From the NCBI GenBank assembly GCA_025353985.1, contig JANXNT010001302.1, positions 1 through 13,933 of the forward strand: a stretch of 13,933 nt of DNA, written 5' to 3'. The notes under the pieces are model-generated. The model searched no databases. It was not told where the DNA came from and was given only the letters and a program-made list of their open reading frames with translations. The DNA comes from Limnoglobus sp. GTDB taxonomy: Bacteria; Planctomycetota; Planctomycetia; Gemmatales; Gemmataceae. Positions 1 to 7,136 of the stretch are shown in pieces (positions within the stretch are counted from its first letter, which is position 1; each line of letters opens with the position of its first letter). Position numbers and translations under genes: made by a program.

Positions 1-2
1 CG

Positions 3-548
3 ATCCTCGATTACAACACGGCACTCGAACGCAACCCGAAGAGCGCGCGGGCGTACTTCTCGCGGGCACTTGCCCACCGCCGCATGACCAATTGGCCCGC
101 CGTGCTCGAAGACACGACGCAAGCGATTACGCTCCGCGAAAACTTCGATGCCGCGTACAACCTGCGTGCCTCGGCACACTATGCCGTCGCCGACTATGCG
201 GCCGCGCTCGCCGACCATTTGAAGTCGAACGAGATCGACCCTAACGACGAAAGCACGCTCAATTATCTCGCGTGGATACACGCTACTTGCCCGAACGACG
301 AACTCCGCGACGGCACGAAAGCGATCAACGAAGCGAACCGCGCCTGCGAGGCCACCGACTACGGTTTCTCCGGCTTCCTCGACACGCTCGCCGCCGCCTA
401 CGCCGAAGCCGGCCGTTTCGAAGACGCAATCAAGTGGCAACTCAAAGTGATCGAAATGGTCCCCCCCGACGAACGCCCCGAGTACGAAGAACGGCTCGCA
501 CAATACCGCGAAAACAAGCCCTACCGCGACCTGCCGAAGGCGGAGTGA
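3..548 (+). CDS. TPR-repeat protein, 3' end only
   Basis: The reading frame is open from the first complete codon at position 3, so the true start lies outside the window; 181 residues are visible. An ATG at position 84 is internal to the first visible repeat and is unlikely to be the start. The visible part consists of tetratricopeptide-like helical pairs, with the typical small/aromatic pattern (ARAYFSRALAH, DAAYNLRASAHYAVADYAAAL, GFLDTLAAAYAEAGRFEDAI) and proline at repeat ends (ERNPKSA, EIDPNDE). A segment with LAWIHATCPNDELRDG followed by the last repeat and a PEYEERLAQYRENKPYRD tail resembles C-termini that I recall from planctomycete proteins in which a TPR array follows a kinase, peptidase or other enzymatic domain. 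TPR arrays mediate protein-protein contacts; no specific partner can be named. The next gene starts 39 nt downstream, so they may share a transcript. Confidence 0.85.
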   Translation: MLDYNTALERNPKSARAYFSRALAHRRMTNWPAVLEDTTQAITLRENFDAAYNLRASAHYAVADYAAALADHLKSNEIDPNDESTLNYLAWIHATCPNDELRDGTKAINEANRACEATDYGFSGFLDTLAAAYAEAGRFEDAIKWQLKVIEMVPPDERPEYEERLAQYRENKPYRDLPKAE

Positions 549-572
549 AACCTGATGACGATACACTGCCCT

Positions 573-579
573 GAGGAGG
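573..579 (+). promoter_or_regulatory. Shine-Dalgarno site of the ParD-like gene
   Basis: GAGGAGG lies 8 nt before the ATG at 588. It favours this ATG over an in-frame ATG at 555, which would put the site inside the coding region. Confidence 0.6.
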
Positions 580-587
580 AACGCGCT

Positions 588-899
588 ATGCCAACGATGA
601 ATGTCAGTTTGTCCGAAACCACGAGTGTATTTGCCGAACGCCAGGCATCTCAGGCAGGGTATGCCGATGTCACGACCTATCTGGAATCGCTCGTCGAGCG
701 GGCGAACGAGCAAGAGACCGCGCGATCCGAAACCCTTGCCGGATTGCACGAAGGTTTGGCCGATGTTTCGGCCGATCGGACGAGACCGGCTCAAGATGTG
801 TTTCAGGACTTGGCGACCAAGTACGCCCGCTGCGTGGCCTCGTCCGGCAGTCACACTCCGTGTGCCGTTCGGATATTGGCAATCCCGCTCGGGTTGTAG
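588..899 (+). CDS. ParD-like (ribbon-helix-helix) antitoxin, unpaired
   Basis: The product is 103 residues. Its N-terminus (PTMNVSLSETTSVFAERQ, then AGYADVTTYLESLVERANEQ) has the layout of ParD/CopG-type antitoxins: a short DNA-binding beta strand, two helices of a ribbon-helix-helix dimer, and then a flexible region (ETLAGLHEGLADVSADR, QDVFQDLATKYA) that in family members wraps around the toxin. Such antitoxins usually end close to the ATKY segment. Here about 23 further residues follow (RCVASSGSHTPC and beyond) that look unlike the family and may be read-through from a small indel. The expected ParE/RelE toxin is not downstream: the next gene is the ATPase, 53 nt after the stop. The gene may be an orphan antitoxin, part of a decayed module, or a stand-alone regulator. 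The start at 588 is chosen for its strong ribosome binding site. Confidence 0.6.
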   Translation: MPTMNVSLSETTSVFAERQASQAGYADVTTYLESLVERANEQETARSETLAGLHEGLADVSADRTRPAQDVFQDLATKYARCVASSGSHTPCAVRILAIPLGL

Positions 900-952
900 G
901 GAGCACCGCACGCTCGTTCCGTTTGCCTTTTCTGTTGCTTCGCCGTAAACAA

Positions 953-3900
953 ATGCGCATTCGCGACCTGACACACTTTGCCACGGCCGCACTTATGCAC
1001 CGCGAATTCGACCCTGCCGTTACGCCGTTCGACCGTCGCTCGAATCTGTCGCTGTACCTACTCACCGCACTCGTTGTTACGCTGCTTCTGGCGGACGTTT
1101 GGCCGTCGCTGGCGCGATGGATTGGCGGCCTCGGCTGGGAACTTCCGACGTGGCCCAAGCGGGAACTGTACGGCTTCCGGTTCGCGCTGATTGCGGCCGT
1201 CGTTGGGGGTGCCCGCTCGCTTTACTCTTCGCTCGAAGGCGTGTTCGATGGCAAGGTCGGTGCGGACATTGCCATCGCGGTGGCGTGCATTGCGGCGATC
1301 CTCATCGGCGAACCGCTTGTGGCTGCCGAGGTCGTGGTCATCGGCCTCGTCGGCGAGTGCCTCGAAGCGTTTACGTTCGACCGTACGCAACGGGCACTCC
1401 GCAGCCTCGCCGAACTTTTCCCCGAACGCACGTGGGTACTGCGCGACGGGCTGGAAGTCCGGGTGTTTACCGTCGATCTGCAAATCGGCGACCATGTCGT
1501 TGTGAAGCCCGGCGGTAAAATCCCAGTCGATGGCGTCGTTCTCGAAGGGCAATCGTCGCTCGATACTTCGCCAATGACCGGCGAAAGTTTGCCGCGAGAT
1601 GTCGGGCCGACGGACGCGGTGCTGGCGGGGAGTATCAATCAGTTCGGGGCGTTGACGATCGACGCGAAGAAGGTGGCAACGCAGACAATAGCTGGCCGCG
1701 CGATGGCGATGACGGCGGCGGCACTGAAAGAAAAAGCCCCGCTGGAACGCTACGCGGACCGGCTGGCACGCCGGTTCTTGCCGGCCGTATTTGCACTGGC
1801 GTTACTAGCATTTATCGTGAATGTCGCGTTCCAAACGGGGCCGTTCCGTGCGACATCGCGGGTGGCGTTATATCCGGCGCTCGCGGTGCTCGTTGTGGCG
1901 TGCCCGTGTGCGTTGGTGCTGGCGACACCGGCGGCGATCATCGCGGCACTCGGGCGGCTCGCGGGTACCGGCGTGCTCATCAAGAGCGGGGCGGCACTCG
2001 AAAAACTCGCCGAAGTGACCGCGTTCGCGTTTGACAAAACCGGCACACTCACCGAAGGCAAACTCGAACTCGGCGACGTGATCCCGTTATGGGGGACATC
2101 GCCGGAGGAACTGCTGCGCATCGCGGCGAGTGCCGAGCAACAGAGCGAACACCCGCTCGCTAAAGTCATTCGCACGGCCGCTTCGTCGCGTGGAATTGCT
2201 GTGACTACAGTTGAAAATTTCACCGCACACCCCGGTGCCGGTGTTTCGGCCACGCTCGATGGCACGGCGATACTCGTCGGAGCGCGACGGCTGCTGGAAG
2301 ATCGCGGCATCGCGATTTCACCCGATGCGCTCGATGCGATTTCGCGGCTCGATGCCACGGGGCAATCGTCGTTGTTCATCGCAAAGGACGGCGCGATCCT
2401 CGGCGCGATCGGTGCCCGCGACACGATTCGCCCCGAAGCGGCAGGCGTTCTGGGCGAGCTTCGCGACAACGGTTTCACGTCGCTCGTGTTGCTCACCGGG
2501 GACCGCAAAGCGGTGGCGAACGCGCTCGCGGCGGGGTTGCCACTGACGGAAACGCATGCGGAACTTTTGCCCGAAGGCAAGGCCGAGCGAATCGCGAACG
2601 GCGCGTTTGCGTTCGTCGGCGATGGCATCAACGATGCCCCCGCGCTGGCTCGTGCCAAGGTCGGGATCGCCATCGGTGGCACCGGGTCCGATCTCGCCAT
2701 CGAGGCGGGCGACATCATTATGATGGGTGATCCACTCCGCCCGCTGCCGTTCCTGGTGCGGCTCTCCCGCGAGACGGTTACGATCATTCGCCAGAACATT
2801 ATCTGGTTCGGTTTCGGCGTCAACTTCGTCGGCGTGCTGCTCACGGGGTTCCTCTGGCCACTGTTCGCCACCACACCCGATGCCTACGAAAAAGCCCCGC
2901 TCGTCGGCGTGCTTTACCACCAACTCGGTTCGCTCGCGGTGTTACTGAACTCGATGCGACTGCTCGCCTTCGAACGCAAGACTTCGCACCGCGTTCGCGA
3001 TGGTTACCGCAACTTCGACCGTTGGCTGAACACCGTGCATCTCGACGATCTCTTCCACGCGATTAGCCATAATTTCCGGGCGATACTCGGCACCACAGCC
3101 GTGCTAGCACTCGTCGCGTGGTTAGCATCCGGGTTGACACAGATCGAAGCGAACGAAGTCGGCGTGGTACAGCGTTTCGGTGCGGTGCGTGCGGACTTGG
3201 CACCGGGGCTAAATGTGCGTTGGCCGTGGCCGATCGAAGCGGTGACGAAGCTGAAACCGGATGATATTCGCCTCGTCGAAGTCGGCTTCCGCCGCGTCAG
3301 CGACGAGCAAGTACAACGATTGCAAATGGCGAAAGTCGAGCAACAGAAGCTGCGCCGACCGGGGCTGCCGGGCGTGACGGATCGCGATCTTTCGTGGGCG
3401 AGTGCGCATGCCGAGGAGACGCAACGCATCACCGATGAATCGCTGATGATTACCGGCGATGGCAACCTCGTCGAGATTCTCGCGACGGTTCGCTACACGG
3501 TGTCGGACCCGCGCACGTATCTGTTTGGCACGCGCGATCCGGACGCCGTCATTCGCTCCAGTGCCGAGGCGGTGTTTCGCGAACTCGCTGCGGGGCAACC
3601 GTTCCTCGATCTGCTCACGGCGAACCGGGCGCGCTTCGAGCAACAGGCACTTTTGAAAATCAATCGGAGAATATTGGACACGACGCAATCGTCGCTCGGC
3701 GTCGCGCTCGACGGCCTGACGTTGCACGATCTGCACCCGCCGCAAGAAGTCGTGGCGTCGTATCACGCGGTGGCGTCGGCGATTCAGAAGCGGGACCGGC
3801 TCGTCAACGAAGCCGAGGCCGAAGCGACTCGGGCCAAACGCCGCGCAGGCGATGAGGCATTGCGAACCGTACGCCAAGCCGAGGCCGAGGGCGTGCGGAA

Positions 3901-4270
3901 GGTCGCCGAGGCGAGCGCGAACCGCGATGCGTTCTTCGCGTGGCACATCGCTCGCACCGAATTATCCAAAACGGAAGAGGCCGCATTCGCGAAGGAAATC
4001 GAGACGCGCATCGCCGCAGGGCAAGAGCGCGTGGCGGTGACTGCCGACGTACAAGCGCGACGCGCACAGATGCTGAGCGACCGCAAAACGCTCACCGAAT
4101 TTCGGCTGACGATGCAGGCGGTGACGGCGGTACTGGCGGGTCGCGACAAGATCTTCCTCGATGCCGCCAACCTGCCGGGGCGACGGCATTTGTTACTGAT
4201 GGACCCCGATTCGCAGAAGTTGCCCGCGTGGATGTTACGCCCGCAAACCCCACCGGAGAAAGACCCATGA
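953..4270 (+). CDS. P1B-type heavy-metal ATPase fused to an HflK-type SPFH domain
   Basis: 1105 residues, numbered from the ATG at 953 (no strong ribosome binding site; ATG 995 is an alternative). Residues about 32-671 form a P1B metal-export ATPase: membrane pairs near 32-49, 73-90, 102-119 and 124-139; actuator motif TGES at 209-212; CPC metal site at 317-319 in helix 6; DKTGT with phosphorylated D361; the P1B-specific HP pair at 400-401; TGDRK at 515-519; GDGINDAP at 556-563; helices 7-8 near 615-671. No N-terminal metal-binding domain or Cys-rich tail is seen. After a short linker, residues 710-728 form another membrane helix, followed by an HflK-like SPFH domain (GVVQRFG, APGLNVRWPWPIEAV, VRYTVSDPRTYLFG), a charged coiled coil near 944-1030 and the HflK-like end RDKIFLDAANLPG. 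The stop overlaps the hflC start. The whole is one uninterrupted frame with all catalytic motifs. The expected role is metal-ion efflux coupled to an HflK/HflC membrane scaffold; the coupling is inference. Confidence 0.88.
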   Translation: MRIRDLTHFATAALMHREFDPAVTPFDRRSNLSLYLLTALVVTLLLADVWPSLARWIGGLGWELPTWPKRELYGFRFALIAAVVGGARSLYSSLEGVFDGKVGADIAIAVACIAAILIGEPLVAAEVVVIGLVGECLEAFTFDRTQRALRSLAELFPERTWVLRDGLEVRVFTVDLQIGDHVVVKPGGKIPVDGVVLEGQSSLDTSPMTGESLPRDVGPTDAVLAGSINQFGALTIDAKKVATQTIAGRAMAMTAAALKEKAPLERYADRLARRFLPAVFALALLAFIVNVAFQTGPFRATSRVALYPALAVLVVACPCALVLATPAAIIAALGRLAGTGVLIKSGAALEKLAEVTAFAFDKTGTLTEGKLELGDVIPLWGTSPEELLRIAASAEQQSEHPLAKVIRTAASSRGIAVTTVENFTAHPGAGVSATLDGTAILVGARRLLEDRGIAISPDALDAISRLDATGQSSLFIAKDGAILGAIGARDTIRPEAAGVLGELRDNGFTSLVLLTGDRKAVANALAAGLPLTETHAELLPEGKAERIANGAFAFVGDGINDAPALARAKVGIAIGGTGSDLAIEAGDIIMMGDPLRPLPFLVRLSRETVTIIRQNIIWFGFGVNFVGVLLTGFLWPLFATTPDAYEKAPLVGVLYHQLGSLAVLLNSMRLLAFERKTSHRVRDGYRNFDRWLNTVHLDDLFHAISHNFRAILGTTAVLALVAWLASGLTQIEANEVGVVQRFGAVRADLAPGLNVRWPWPIEAVTKLKPDDIRLVEVGFRRVSDEQVQRLQMAKVEQQKLRRPGLPGVTDRDLSWASAHAEETQRITDESLMITGDGNLVEILATVRYTVSDPRTYLFGTRDPDAVIRSSAEAVFRELAAGQPFLDLLTANRARFEQQALLKINRRILDTTQSSLGVALDGLTLHDLHPPQEVVASYHAVASAIQKRDRLVNEAEAEATRAKRRAGDEALRTVRQAEAEGVRKVAEASANRDAFFAWHIARTELSKTEEAAFAKEIETRIAAGQERVAVTADVQARRAQMLSDRKTLTEFRLTMQAVTAVLAGRDKIFLDAANLPGRRHLLLMDPDSQKLPAWMLRPQTPPEKDP
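4255..4258 (+). promoter_or_regulatory. Shine-Dalgarno site of hflC inside the ATPase-HflK gene
   Basis: GGAG, 8 nt before the overlapping ATG at 4267. It supports the 4267 start over in-frame starts further upstream, which would read through the fused gene's coiled coil in a shadow frame. Confidence 0.55.
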
Positions 4271-5208
4271 GACGATTCGCACTGCGGGTATTGTTGCCGA
4301 TCGCCATCGTGTTGTGGTTGCGTTCCGCACTGTATTCCGTGGACTATTCGGAGTTCGCCTACGTGACGCGGTTCGGCGAACCGGTGCTAACGCAAGACGG
4401 CAGGACCGATGCGGGGCTACACGTAAAGTGGCCGTGGCCGGTCGATGCGGTACTGCGAATCGACGGGCGAATGCAGGCGTTCGACCTGCCGGCGGTCGAG
4501 TCTTTGACGCGCGATGCGACGACGAAGACGGTCGATAAAACGCTCGCCGTCGATGCCTTCATGACGTGGCGAATCCCCGATGCCGCCGCCGCGGATCGGT
4601 TCATTCGCACCGTCGGCACGGCCGAGCAGGCGAAGCGGATTCTCGGGCCGCGCATCAACGGACGGCTCGCCGCGATCATCAGCACGATGCCGCTCGACGA
4701 CCTGATCGCCGTGGCCGATGAAGCAAAAATCGACGAGCGAACCGAACGGCTACGCGTGCAACTCCTCAGCGACCGCGACCGCGTTCGCACCGACTACGGC
4801 ATCGAGATCGTCGACTTGCGCGTGCGCCGATTCAGCTACCCCGAAGCGGTGCGAGCGAGCATCGCGGAACGCATCCGCAGCGAACGCGCGAGGAAGGTGG
4901 CCGACTACGAAAGCGAAGGCCGCAAGATGGCCGCCGACATCGCGAGTGCCGCCGAGAAAGACGCGCGAAACATCGAGGCCCAAGCCCGCGCAAAGAAGCA
5001 AGTCATCGAAGGCCAAGCCGACGTCGACGCCGACCGCATCCGCAACGAAGCCCACGCCAAAGACCCCGAGTTCTACACGTTCCTACAAAAACTCAAAGCC
5101 TACCAAACCATGCTAAGCGATACCCGCGACGTGCTACTGCTCTCCAGCCAACACCCACTCTTCGACCTGCTACTATCGCCACCGGCGAAGGGGAAAGTGA
5201 AAAAGTAA
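4267..5208 (+). CDS. hflC: HflC-like SPFH/Band 7 protein, FtsH protease modulator
   Basis: 313 residues. The ATG at 4267 overlaps the previous stop (ATGA) and has GGAG at 4255-4258, eight nt upstream, pointing to translational coupling. A single N-terminal membrane helix (about 5-22) is followed by the SPFH core: YSEFAYVTRFGEPV at 27-40, AGLHVKWPWPVDAV at 49-62, VDAFMTWRIPDAAAADRF at 95-112, and YGIEIVDLRVRRFSYPEAV at 177-195, the pattern specific to HflC. A long charged coiled coil (about 196-262) precedes the conserved end DPEFYTFLQKLKAYQTML at 266-283 and LLSSQHPLFDLLLSP at 291-305, matching the usual HflC tail. In Escherichia coli HflC and HflK build a large cage around FtsH on the periplasmic face of the inner membrane and limit its access to membrane substrates. 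Here the partner HflK is the C-terminal half of the upstream ATPase fusion. Confidence 0.9.
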   Translation: MRRFALRVLLPIAIVLWLRSALYSVDYSEFAYVTRFGEPVLTQDGRTDAGLHVKWPWPVDAVLRIDGRMQAFDLPAVESLTRDATTKTVDKTLAVDAFMTWRIPDAAAADRFIRTVGTAEQAKRILGPRINGRLAAIISTMPLDDLIAVADEAKIDERTERLRVQLLSDRDRVRTDYGIEIVDLRVRRFSYPEAVRASIAERIRSERARKVADYESEGRKMAADIASAAEKDARNIEAQARAKKQVIEGQADVDADRIRNEAHAKDPEFYTFLQKLKAYQTMLSDTRDVLLLSSQHPLFDLLLSPPAKGKVKK

Positions 5209-5242
5209 GGAGGTTGGTTCGAATCGAATAAAAACACAAAGA

Positions 5243-5321
5243 TTAACCGCAAAGGGCGCAGAGAACGCGAAGAAGAAATCACAAGGATCTACTCTGCGGA
5301 CTTTGCGCCCTCTGCGGTTAA
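5243..5321 (+). repeat. Imperfect palindromic repeat between hflC and the sigma factor gene
   Basis: The left arm 5243-5260 (TTAACCGCAAAGGGCGCA) and right arm 5304-5321 match as inverted repeats at 17 of 18 positions, and pairing continues imperfectly towards the centre (AACGCG against CGGAC). The arms resemble a dispersed palindrome with an AACCGCAAAG-type core that I recall from intergenic regions of several bacterial phyla; this is memory, not a search. It lies 35 nt after the hflC stop and could fold as a stem-loop at the transcript end, but there is no clean T-tract. A perfect 12-bp palindrome, ATTTTGCAAAAT, follows at 5330-5341. Confidence 0.6.
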
Positions 5322-5403
5322 AATTCTGCATTTTGCAAAATTGTTGCGACGAATTGCGCCCCTTGCGGAACATATCGGTATCGGACTCGGCGCGAGACAT
5401 CAC

Positions 5404-7113
5404 ATGACGACGGCTTTTCGAAATGGCATACGCAAAGTGGCGGCCCACTTGGCACCGGACACACTCGGCGACGGCGAGTTGCTTTCGCGATTCCTGAGCG
5501 ATGGCGACGAGACGGCATTCGGCGTGCTCGTGCGCCGTCATGCGGCGATGGTGTTCGGTACTTGCCGCCGCGTACTCGGGAATGCCACCGATGCGGACGA
5601 TGCGTTTCAGGCGACGTTCGTCGTTCTCGTGCGGAAGGCCAGTGCGTTCACGGATCGCAAGTGCATCGGCAATTTTCTCTACGGCGTGGCATATCGAACC
5701 GCATTGAAGGCACGCGAAATGGCTGCACGACGACGTAAACGCGAGGCGGCAGCGATACCACCAGAGTCGACCGCCGACGATTCCGAACTGTTAAAGATGC
5801 TGGACGAAGAACTGGCCGCGTTACCCGATAAATACCGCGAGCCGGTCGTATTATGCGAACTCGAAGGCAAGAGTCGGCGGGAAGTCTCCGAACGGCTCGG
5901 CATCCCAGAAGGCACCATTTCCAGTCGGCTCGCAGCCGCGCATCGCCTGTTGGAGAAACGGCTAACCGCACGCGGTTTCGCTGCCGTCAGCGTGGCATCC
6001 TTACTTGCCAATTCCGCGCTCGCCGTGTCGGTGGAACTCGCAGAAGTCGCCGTACTGGCTTCCATTTCCCAACCGAGCGCAAGTGTCTCACTACTCGTAA
6101 CTGAGGTCATGAAGATGATGTTTTTAAGCAAGCTGAAAACCGGAGCCGCCATCGTGCTGGGCATGATGCTGTTGCTCGGCAGCGGCGCGGTGCTGATACC
6201 CGGTGGCGGGCACGCACAGGGCGAAGAGAAGGCCAAACCGCAGGTTATGAAATTGCAGGTTCCGAAAGTGGAGGTCGTTAAAAAACCGAGTGCGAAAGAA
6301 ATCTACGCGCTCGCCGACGGCGAAGTTTTGAAGCTCATACCTGGAGAGACATACCCGAACGATCGTTCGGAATTTCTGGACGAACTCCATCCATTCCGTT
6401 CGAGAAATACAACTGAGGGCTGGCACCTGCTGACGACGGATGGCAAGAAAATTAAGCCATTCCATAGTGTTTCCAGTCGAATGACAGGCCCTAAAATCGG
6501 TCAAACGATTATCGACAGCTCGGTGAGCCTCGATGCGTTAGCAAGAGTGGTATTTCAACTCGGCGAACAGGAAATTTACGGGTTGAGTGTCCTCGATGGC
6601 GTGAACGAGGAGATGAAATACTACGGCGATGTTCTCATTCGAGAAAATACACCTCTCGAAAAGTTAGTCCCGGCGTTTCAAGAGCAGTTGAAGTCGAAGT
6701 GCAAAATTGATCTGAAATTCACTTATGCAAACGACGAACGAAAAGTCGTTCGTCTGAGCGGAAAAATGGCACTGCCTGCGGACGTGAAAGTGATCGATCT
6801 TTACGCAGTGAATAAGCGGTCAAACTTTACCAGTTCGATTAATGGCGGGGGATCTCAGATTATCGCCAGTTCGCTTTCGCGTTTCATTGAATTGCCGGTG
6901 ATCGACGAATCGGATATGAAAACGAGTGACGCGATCGTCCGAGTGAATTCGTATAAACGAGTTCCCCCAACGGTCGAAACCACCGCTAGCGATTGCGACC
7001 CGGAAAAAGTGCTAAAGAATTTCGCCGAGCAAACGGGCGTAACGTACGAGTTCGTCAAACGCAAAGTCCGCCGATTAATCGTCGAGAAACCGGTGGCCAC
7101 GACGCCGAAATGA
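5404..7113 (+). CDS. ECF sigma factor with membrane helix and large C-terminal domain
   Basis: 569 residues from the ATG at 5404; a TTG at 5341 would add 21 unlikely residues. Region 2 (about 25-95: DGELLSRFLSDGDETAFGVL, NATDADDAFQATFVVLVRKA, NFLYGVAYRTALKAR) binds core polymerase and the -10 element. Region 4 (about 139-189: LPDKYREPVVLCELEGKS, RREVSERLGIPEGTISSRL) is the -35-binding helix-turn-helix. These are ECF hallmarks, and the DAFQATF variant is common in planctomycetes. After an Ala/Ser/Val-rich linker, residues 246-266 form one membrane helix. The remaining 300 residues should lie outside the cytoplasm; they contain a block LSRFIELPVIDES and a final block DPEKVLKNFAEQTGVTYEFV that recalls STN/secretin-like or TIGR03435-like domains, at low certainty. 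A sigma factor tethered to its own sensor domain would replace a separate anti-sigma factor. ATGs at 6109, 6115 and 6118 behind GAGG at 6103-6106 could permit internal initiation. Confidence 0.85.
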   Translation: MTTAFRNGIRKVAAHLAPDTLGDGELLSRFLSDGDETAFGVLVRRHAAMVFGTCRRVLGNATDADDAFQATFVVLVRKASAFTDRKCIGNFLYGVAYRTALKAREMAARRRKREAAAIPPESTADDSELLKMLDEELAALPDKYREPVVLCELEGKSRREVSERLGIPEGTISSRLAAAHRLLEKRLTARGFAAVSVASLLANSALAVSVELAEVAVLASISQPSASVSLLVTEVMKMMFLSKLKTGAAIVLGMMLLLGSGAVLIPGGGHAQGEEKAKPQVMKLQVPKVEVVKKPSAKEIYALADGEVLKLIPGETYPNDRSEFLDELHPFRSRNTTEGWHLLTTDGKKIKPFHSVSSRMTGPKIGQTIIDSSVSLDALARVVFQLGEQEIYGLSVLDGVNEEMKYYGDVLIRENTPLEKLVPAFQEQLKSKCKIDLKFTYANDERKVVRLSGKMALPADVKVIDLYAVNKRSNFTSSINGGGSQIIASSLSRFIELPVIDESDMKTSDAIVRVNSYKRVPPTVETTASDCDPEKVLKNFAEQTGVTYEFVKRKVRRLIVEKPVATTPK

Positions 7114-7136
7114 CTGGGAATTTCCGGTGCCATGCG

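Noticed and set aside
900..952. Remnant of a ParE/RelE toxin between the antitoxin and the ATPase
   Set aside because: Only 53 nt are available and none of the three frames shows toxin-like sequence.
1750..2874. Long - strand frame (374 codons) opposite the ATPase
   Set aside because: Ser/Ala/Pro/Thr-rich shadow of a strongly supported gene, produced by codon bias in GC-rich DNA.
3209..3946. 245-codon - strand frame opposite the HflK part
   Set aside because: Arg-rich shadow with no family resemblance. The + frame has clear SPFH motifs.
5206..5216. AAGGAGG just after the hflC stop as a ribosome binding site of a further gene
   Set aside because: No start codon at a suitable distance opens a frame of useful length; the nearest TTG frame stops within six codons.
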